A stretch of 64,000 nt of DNA, from contig NZ_LHPC01000021.1 of NCBI RefSeq assembly GCF_001297125.1, forward strand, positions 1-64,000, read 5' to 3'. Made by a program: the position numbers and the translations under genes. The notes under the pieces are model-generated. The model ran no database searches. It was not told the origin of the DNA and was given only the letters and a program-made list of their open reading frames with translations. Of this stretch, positions 54,723 to 64,000 are shown piece after piece (position 1 is the stretch's first letter; every line of letters starts with the position of its first letter). The DNA is from Pseudomonas sp. RIT-PI-q. Lineage in GTDB: Bacteria; Pseudomonadota; Gammaproteobacteria; Pseudomonadales; Pseudomonadaceae.

Positions 54723-54742
54723 CGCGGGAGCTTGCTCCCGCG
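54723..54742. repeat. Hairpin in dnaK-dnaJ spacer
   Basis: CGCGGGAG-CTTG-CTCCCGCG, without a T tract, so REP-like rather than a terminator. It lies in the 297-base spacer and may lower dnaJ expression relative to dnaK. Confidence 0.6.
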
Positions 54743-54965
54743 TTGGCGTGTCTGGAGTTAGCGAATTTTTACAGCATGCGACAGCGTTCGGATGTTGATG
54801 GTATGGCCGGAAATGCTCCTGCTTTTCGAGCCGACAGTACCGCATCGAATCAAAGACCAGGATCGTTGAATTGACGTGAGTTGGGTCCGGGCCTGTATTG
54901 GGGCTCAACGAGTTTGGCAAGGCTCAGGAGAGGTTTGCCGGACGTCCTTAAGAGTGCAAAGACTT

Positions 54966-56090
54966 ATGGCAAAGCGTGACTATTACGAGGTGTTGGGTGT
55001 TGAGCGTGGCTCAAGCGAAGCAGACCTGAAAAAGGCCTACCGTCGCCTGGCAATGAAGCACCACCCGGACCGTAATCCCGATGACAAAGCGTCGGAAGAC
55101 ATGTTCAAAGAGGCCAACGAGGCCTACGAAGTGCTGTCCGATTCGAGCAAGCGCGCGGCGTACGACCAGTACGGTCATGCCGGCGTTGACCCGAGCATGG
55201 GTGGCGGCGGTGCCGGTTTTGGCGGCCAGAACTTCTCCGACATCTTTGGCGATGTCTTCAGTGATTTCTTCGGTGGTGGTCGCGGCGGTTCCCGTGGCGG
55301 CGCTCAGCGCGGCAGCGACCTGCGTTACACCCTGGAGCTGAACCTGGAAGAGGCGGTGCGCGGCACGACCGTGAATATCCGCGTTCCGACACTGGTCAAC
55401 TGCAAGCCGTGCGACGGCTCGGGTGCCAAGAAAGGCTCCTCGCCGGTTACCTGCCCGACGTGCGGCGGTATCGGTCAGGTGCGCATGCAGCAAGGCTTCT
55501 TCTCGGTGCAGCAGACCTGCCCGCGCTGCCATGGCCAGGGCAAGATCATTTCCGATCCGTGCAACTCCTGCAACGGCGAAGGCCGTGTCGAAGAGTACAA
55601 GACCCTGTCGGTGAAAGTGCCGGCCGGTGTTGATACCGGTGACCGCATTCGTCTGTCCGGCGAAGGCGAGGCGGGTGCTCAGGGCGGTCCGACGGGCGAC
55701 CTGTACGTGGTGATCAATGTGCGCGAGCACGCGATCTTCCAGCGTGACGGCAAGCATCTGTTCTGCGAAGTGCCGATCAGCTTCGTCGATGCGGCATTGG
55801 GCGGCGAGCTGGAGATTCCGACCCTTGATGGTCGAGTCAAATTGAAGATCCCTGAGGGGACTCAGACCGGCAAGCAGTTCCGTGTTCGCGGTAAGGGTGT
55901 TGCACCGGTGCGTGGCGGCGGTGCTGGCGACCTGATGTGTCGCGTGGCGGTTGAAACCCCGGTCAACCTGGGTCGTCGTCAGCGCGAATTGCTGGAAGAA
56001 TTCCGTAGCTCGCTGGCAGACGACAACAGCCATTCGCCGAAAACCACGGGTTGGTTCGAAGGCGTGAAGCGTTTCTTCGGCGACTTGTAA
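54966..56090 (+). CDS. dnaJ: Chaperone DnaJ (Hsp40)
   Basis: This 374-aa type I Hsp40 has the J domain (1-70) with HHPDRNP, a Gly/Phe linker ([20 protein letters not shown]), four zinc repeats ([32 protein letters not shown]) and a C-terminal substrate domain. It stimulates the DnaK ATPase. The start [11 protein letters not shown] is chosen over a 30-codon upstream extension. Confidence 0.98.
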   Translation: MAKRDYYEVLGVERGSSEADLKKAYRRLAMKHHPDRNPDDKASEDMFKEANEAYEVLSDSSKRAAYDQYGHAGVDPSMGGGGAGFGGQNFSDIFGDVFSDFFGGGRGGSRGGAQRGSDLRYTLELNLEEAVRGTTVNIRVPTLVNCKPCDGSGAKKGSSPVTCPTCGGIGQVRMQQGFFSVQQTCPRCHGQGKIISDPCNSCNGEGRVEEYKTLSVKVPAGVDTGDRIRLSGEGEAGAQGGPTGDLYVVINVREHAIFQRDGKHLFCEVPISFVDAALGGELEIPTLDGRVKLKIPEGTQTGKQFRVRGKGVAPVRGGGAGDLMCRVAVETPVNLGRRQRELLEEFRSSLADDNSHSPKTTGWFEGVKRFFGDL

Positions 56091-56906
<816 letters not shown>

Positions 56907-57083
56907 GATGCGCCCGAAATCGGGTTCGAACACAGCGTTTGAGCCCGGTTTCACTCCGCCAAGCGACGTCCTGTCGCATTCCCCGGCCTTTAAGGCTCAT
57001 TGGCGGTAGACCAAAAATGCCTTTTTCTGTAAGCTACAGCTTTAGTGTGTCCACTAAAAGCGCGCAGAATTATTCGGTGAAGA

Positions 57084-57120
57084 AGCGGGGTGACGTGTCC
57101 ATACGTCACTCCGCTTTTTT
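57084..57120 (+). terminator. Attenuator-like hairpin in the carA leader
   Basis: AGCGGGGTGACGT pairs with ACGTCACTCCGCT, followed by six T, only 46 bases before the carA start. A short ORF (56...57169 frame, MPFSVSYSFSVST...) runs through it. Leader attenuation of carAB has been described in P. aeruginosa, so this is probably a control element rather than just the dapB terminator. Confidence 0.7.
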
Positions 57121-57165
57121 ACAACCTGCGATCGCCCTTTCAGGCTTTATTTACGGGAGGTCTTC

Positions 57166-58302
57166 TTGACTAAGCCAGCCATACTCGCCCTTGCTGATGG
57201 CAGCATTTTTCGCGGCGAAGCCATTGGAGCCGACGGTCAAACCGTTGGAGAGGTGGTGTTCAACACCGCCATGACCGGCTATCAGGAAATCCTTACCGAT
57301 CCTTCCTACGCCCAACAGATCGTTACCCTGACTTACCCGCACATCGGCAACACCGGTACTACACCGGAAGACGCCGAGTCCGACCGCGTATGGTCCGCTG
57401 GCCTGGTCATCCGTGACCTGCCACTGGTTGCGAGCAACTGGCGTAACACGATGTCCCTGTCCGACTACCTGAAAGCCAACAATGTGGTGGCAATCGCCGG
57501 TATCGACACCCGTCGCCTGACACGCATCCTGCGTGAAAAAGGCGCACAGAACGGCTGCATCATGGCCGGTGACAATATTTCCGAAGAAGCCGCCATCGCC
57601 GCTGCACAGGGTTTCCCTGGCCTCAAAGGCATGGACCTGGCGAAAGTCGTCAGCACCAAAGAGAAGTACGAGTGGCGCTCGACTGTCTGGGAGTTGAAAA
57701 CCGACAGCCACGCGACCATCGACGCCTCCGAGCTGCCGTACCACGTGGTGGCCTACGACTACGGCGTCAAGCTGAACATCCTGCGCATGCTGGTTGCGCG
57801 CGGTTGCCGCGTGACCGTGGTGCCGGCTCAAACCCCTGCTGCTGACGTTCTGGCGATGAAACCGGACGGCGTGTTCCTGTCCAACGGCCCTGGTGACCCG
57901 GAGCCTTGCGACTACGCGATCCAGGCGATCAAGGACGTGCTGGAAACCGAGATTCCGGTCTTCGGTATCTGCCTCGGTCACCAACTGCTGGCCCTGGCCT
58001 CCGGCGCCAAGACCCTGAAAATGGGTCACGGCCACCACGGTGCCAACCACCCGGTCCAGGATCTGGACACCGGTGTGGTGATGATCACCAGCCAGAACCA
58101 CGGTTTTGCGGTAGACGAAACGACCCTGCCAGCCAACGTCCGTGCGATCCACAAATCGCTGTTCGACGGCACCCTGCAAGGCATCGAGCGTACCGACAAG
58201 AGCGCCTTCAGCTTCCAGGGTCACCCTGAAGCCAGCCCTGGCCCGAACGACGTAGCGCCATTGTTCGATCGCTTCATCAACGAAATGGCCAAGCGACGCT
58301 AA
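57166..58302 (+). CDS. carA: Carbamoyl-phosphate synthase small subunit CarA
   Basis: This 378-aa glutaminase subunit starts at TTG, as in other pseudomonads ([20 protein letters not shown]), behind GGGAGGT. The glutaminase domain has the nucleophile Cys in FGICLGHQ and the catalytic His and Glu in [10 protein letters not shown]. It supplies ammonia to CarB for arginine and pyrimidine synthesis. Confidence 0.97.
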   Translation: MTKPAILALADGSIFRGEAIGADGQTVGEVVFNTAMTGYQEILTDPSYAQQIVTLTYPHIGNTGTTPEDAESDRVWSAGLVIRDLPLVASNWRNTMSLSDYLKANNVVAIAGIDTRRLTRILREKGAQNGCIMAGDNISEEAAIAAAQGFPGLKGMDLAKVVSTKEKYEWRSTVWELKTDSHATIDASELPYHVVAYDYGVKLNILRMLVARGCRVTVVPAQTPAADVLAMKPDGVFLSNGPGDPEPCDYAIQAIKDVLETEIPVFGICLGHQLLALASGAKTLKMGHGHHGANHPVQDLDTGVVMITSQNHGFAVDETTLPANVRAIHKSLFDGTLQGIERTDKSAFSFQGHPEASPGPNDVAPLFDRFINEMAKRR

Positions 58303-58421
58303 TCGCTCGCCTTGATGTTGCAAAGCTTGAGGGTGGTCCCGACAACCGGCGGCCCCCTCAAGGCTTCACAGATTGAACAAGACGGCTTGCCGACTGACCT
58401 GCGGATTTGAGTGACAAACCC

Positions 58422-61639
<3,218 letters not shown>

Positions 61640-61643
<4 letters not shown>

Positions 61644-62122
61644 GCATAACCAAGTACCCAATGACCGTTCAGGGCGCCAAAGCCCTGGAAGAAGAACACG
61701 CTCACCTGACCAAGGTCGTCCGTCCGAAGCTTAGCCAGGACATCGGTACGGCCCGCGAGTTGGGTGACTTGAAGGAAAACGCCGAATACCACGCTGCTCG
61801 CGAGCAGCAGGGTATGGTCGAGGCGCGGATCCGCGACATCGAAGGCCGTATGCAGAATGCGGTGATCATCGATGTCACGACCATTCCTCACACTGGCAAA
61901 GTGATTTTCGGCACGACCGTTGAAATCGCCAACGTCGAGACTGATGAAAGCGTCACTTACCACATCGTGGGTGAGGATGAGGCTGACTTCAAACTTGGCA
62001 AGATTTCGGTCGGTTCGCCATTGGCTCGCGCCTTGATTGCCAAGGAAGAGGGTGATGTGGTTGCCGTGAAAACGCCTGGTGGCGTTATCGAGTACGAGAT
62101 TGTCGAAGTTCGCCACATCTAA
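61640..62122 (+). CDS. greA: Transcription elongation factor GreA
   Basis: This 160-aa factor has an N-terminal coiled coil ([38 protein letters not shown]) that enters the RNA polymerase channel, and the C-terminal FKBP-like domain ([19 protein letters not shown]). The ATGA overlap with carB shows coupling. A GC-rich hairpin (62128-62150) follows. Confidence 0.97.
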
Positions 62123-62150
62123 ACGCCGGCGCCCGCTACGTGCGGGCGCC

Positions 62151-62555
62151 ATGTTTTGGCAGCTGGCTCAGATGTTGTGGGTGGGCGGCTTGTGGCTGTT
62201 ACACATCGGTCTGCTGCCGGTGTTGGGCCAAATTGGCCTGGCACCGCTGCTGATCGACGAAATTGCAGGCATGCTGAATGCGCTGATGGTGGGATTTGCC
62301 GCAGCGTGTGTGATTTTTCAGGCTTTGGTGCTGGTTCAGGCCGAGGGCCTTGCCAGTCTATGGCGCGATATTCGTGGGCAACTGCTGATGATGGCGCTGT
62401 ACGCGTGTGGGATGTTTTTCGCTGTGCGCTTCGGCTGGCCGGATGCAGTGCGTTGGCAGGTGTTCAGCTATCTGGTGCTGGGTTTTTCCGGGCTGGTGCT
62501 GGTGTTGCAGCCGGTGCCAGGATGGAGCGGCAGGGTGCGCGAAGCACACCCTTGA
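62151..62555 (+). CDS. DUF4149-type small membrane protein
   Basis: This 134-aa protein has four hydrophobic segments: LAQMLWVGGLWLLHIGLLPV, MLNALMVGFAAACVIFQAL, LLMMALYACGMFFAVRF and VFSYLVLGFSGLVLVLQ. The ATG at 62151 directly follows the stem GGCGCCCGC/GCGGGCGCC, which may hide its ribosome site; an upstream GTG at 62079 inside greA is the alternative. The position next to greA and yhbY is conserved in pseudomonads. Function unknown. Confidence 0.75.
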   Translation: MFWQLAQMLWVGGLWLLHIGLLPVLGQIGLAPLLIDEIAGMLNALMVGFAAACVIFQALVLVQAEGLASLWRDIRGQLLMMALYACGMFFAVRFGWPDAVRWQVFSYLVLGFSGLVLVLQPVPGWSGRVREAHP

Positions 62556-62564
62556 CCCTTGTCA

Positions 62565-62873
62565 TCACTTGAAGCGATGGACGTTCGACAGTTGCTTGTT
62601 GACGCTGAAGTTCTTGCGGTAAATCAGTGCCATCTTGCCGATGACTTGAACCAGATCCGCTTTGCCGACCTTGCAGAGTTCTGCAACGGACGCCAGGCGC
62701 GATTCGCGATCGAGGATGTTGAGCTTGATTTTAATCAGCTCGTGATCCGCCAAAGCGCGTTCGAGTTCGGCTAACACACCTTCAGTCAAACCGTTGTCAG
62801 CCACAATCAAAACCGGTTTCAGATGGTGGCCAATGGATTTGTACTGTTTCTTCTGCTCTTGAGTGAGCGGCAT
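62565..62873 (-). CDS. yhbY: YhbY family RNA-binding protein
   Basis: This 102-aa CRM-domain protein has LTQEQKKQYKSIGHHLKPVL, VADNGLTEGVLAELERALADHELIKIKL and VIGKMALIYRKN. It associates with pre-50S ribosomal subunits. Divergent from rlmE, the standard arrangement in gammaproteobacteria. Confidence 0.95.
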   Translation of the reverse strand: MPLTQEQKKQYKSIGHHLKPVLIVADNGLTEGVLAELERALADHELIKIKLNILDRESRLASVAELCKVGKADLVQVIGKMALIYRKNFSVNKQLSNVHRFK

Positions 62874-62978
62874 AATCTGACCCCTGCGTCTGATCTTGTA
62901 AAAAGCGGCGGCCAGTTTACCCGAGCGAGTCCGGGACCGCCCAGTTAATCACGACCCGTTTTATTTTCGAGGTGGCCC

Positions 62979-63608
62979 GTGGCCCGTTCCAAGACAAGCC
63001 TTAAATGGCTGCAAAGACATGTCAATGATCCCTATGTGAAGCAGGCGCAGAAGGATGGTTACCGATCGCGTGCGAGTTATAAGCTTCTGGAGGTCCAGGA
63101 GAAATACAAGCTGATCCGTCCGGGTATGAGCGTTGTCGACCTGGGTGCGGCGCCCGGCGGCTGGTCGCAGGTCACTAGTCGGCTGATCGGTGGTCAGGGG
63201 CGTCTGATCGCCTCGGACATCCTGGAAATGGACAGCATTCCGGATGTGAATTTCATCCAGGGTGACTTCACCCAGGACGAAGTGCTCGCTCAGATCCTTG
63301 AAGCCGTGGGTAATTCGCAGGTGGACCTTGTGATTTCCGATATGGCCCCCAATATGAGTGGTACGCCTGAGGTGGACATGCCAAAAGCCATGTTTCTATG
63401 TGAGCTGGCTCTTGATCTGGCGGCCCGGATACTCAAACCGGGTGGTAATTTCGTGATCAAGGTTTTTCAGGGCGAGGGGTTTGATGCTTACGTGAAGGAC
63501 GCTCGTCAGAAATTCGACAAGGTCCAGATGATCAAGCCGGACTCTTCCCGTGGCAGTTCCCGCGAGCAATACATGCTGGCTTGGGGCTATCGCGGCCGTA
63601 GTGAGTAA
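62979..63608 (+). CDS. rlmE: 23S rRNA 2'-O-methyltransferase RlmE (FtsJ/RrmJ)
   Basis: This 209-aa SAM-dependent methylase acts on U2552 of 23S rRNA. Motifs are [20 protein letters not shown] with the catalytic Lys, [14 protein letters not shown] (SAM-binding), [11 protein letters not shown] and the C-terminal [15 protein letters not shown]. It starts at GTG ([10 protein letters not shown]). It is followed by ftsH as in E. coli. Confidence 0.96.
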   Translation: MARSKTSLKWLQRHVNDPYVKQAQKDGYRSRASYKLLEVQEKYKLIRPGMSVVDLGAAPGGWSQVTSRLIGGQGRLIASDILEMDSIPDVNFIQGDFTQDEVLAQILEAVGNSQVDLVISDMAPNMSGTPEVDMPKAMFLCELALDLAARILKPGGNFVIKVFQGEGFDAYVKDARQKFDKVQMIKPDSSRGSSREQYMLAWGYRGRSE

Positions 63609-63801
63609 ATCGAGGTTTTTTTGCGGGTCGATAGGTTTTTCGTATTTCGCCCCGTGAGCATTAGCGAATATCGTGTAGAAAGTGTTTCACAAAGGGTTAC
63701 AGACGGCGCCTGCCAGAGCCGTAGGTAATGTAGTAAGTTAGGCCGGTGAATATCATGCGAAGCGCGCGCCATTAGCGGAGCTTGCTTCAGAGGGTAGTTA
63801 A

Positions 63802-64000
63802 TTGAACGATATGGCAAAGAATCTGATCCTGTGGTTGATCATCGCGGCTGTCCTGGTGACAGTGATGAACAACTTCTCCAGCCCTAACGAGCCGCAGACC
63901 CTCAACTATTCCGACTTCATCCAGCAGGTCAAGGATGGCAAGGTCGAGCGCGTAGCGGTTGATGGCTATGTCATCACCGGCAAGCGCAACGATGGCGACA
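63802..64000 (+). CDS. ftsH: ATP-dependent metalloprotease FtsH, N-terminal part
   Basis: The first 66 codons are present, cut by the window edge. TTG at 63802 gives MNDMAKNLILW; ATG at 63811 is the alternative. TM1 is LILWLIIAAVLVTVMNNF, followed by the periplasmic domain start LNYSDFIQQVKDGKVERVAV. It sits 193 bases after rlmE, in the conserved rlmE-ftsH order. Confidence 0.95.
   Translation, partial: MNDMAKNLILWLIIAAVLVTVMNNFSSPNEPQTLNYSDFIQQVKDGKVERVAVDGYVITGKRNDGD

Overview
The window is a chromosomal segment of a Pseudomonas of the fluorescens type. Three things support this: the housekeeping order bamE/fur/recN/grpE-dnaK-dnaJ-dapB-carAB-greA-yhbY-rlmE-ftsH; the smpB-ratA-rnfH group; and many GC-rich paired REP-like repeats built on variants of TAGGAGCGAGGCTTGCCCGCG. 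The names rest on motifs and gene order read by eye; no database search was run.

Region 1 (1-18.7 kb) is ordinary chromosome with accessory metabolic genes: the tail of an IS110-family transposase, a SulP transporter, a D-amino-acid module (GntP permease, RpiR regulator, N-acyl-D-amino-acid deacylase), a chemoreceptor, a set of envelope/LPS-modification candidates (histidine phosphatase, PAP2 phosphatase, ArnT-like glycosyltransferase), a TRAP-like phosphatase, a three-gene KaiC-like/histidine kinase operon, DUF2252, DUF6124 and an isochorismatase-family hydrolase.

Region 2 (about 18.76-36.14 kb) is a genomic island of about 17.4 kb integrated into the 3' end of ssrA (tmRNA). A near-identical 27/28-bp copy of the ssrA end marks its far boundary. 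Its backbone is P4-satellite-like: a tyrosine integrase beside ssrA, two small DNA-binding regulators, a Toprim/DUF927 primase-helicase preceded by small overlapping genes, a C4/CI-type antisense RNA with two complementary target sites, and GTTACAC iteron clusters near both ends. The cargo is more A+T rich and looks like defence and conflict genes: a zinc-ribbon/membrane gene pair, a Panacea-antitoxin/PemK-like toxin pair, an unrecognised soluble/membrane gene pair, a 552-aa protein with an HExxH zincin motif, an AbiGi-family protein, and a MvaT-like xenogeneic silencer. The best candidates for an undescribed system are the 22.3-23.6 kb pair and the 24.0-25.7 kb putative metallopeptidase.

Region 3 (36.1-64 kb) is core genome: ssrA, two tandem small secreted paralogs, the lactate-utilisation locus (dld-II, lutCBA, lldP, and divergent lldR with a palindromic operator), smpB, an NSS transporter, ratA-rnfH, bamE, fur, recN with a LexA box, the heat-shock operon with a clear sigma-32 promoter, dapB, carAB behind an attenuator-like hairpin, greA, a DUF4149 protein, yhbY, rlmE and the start of ftsH.
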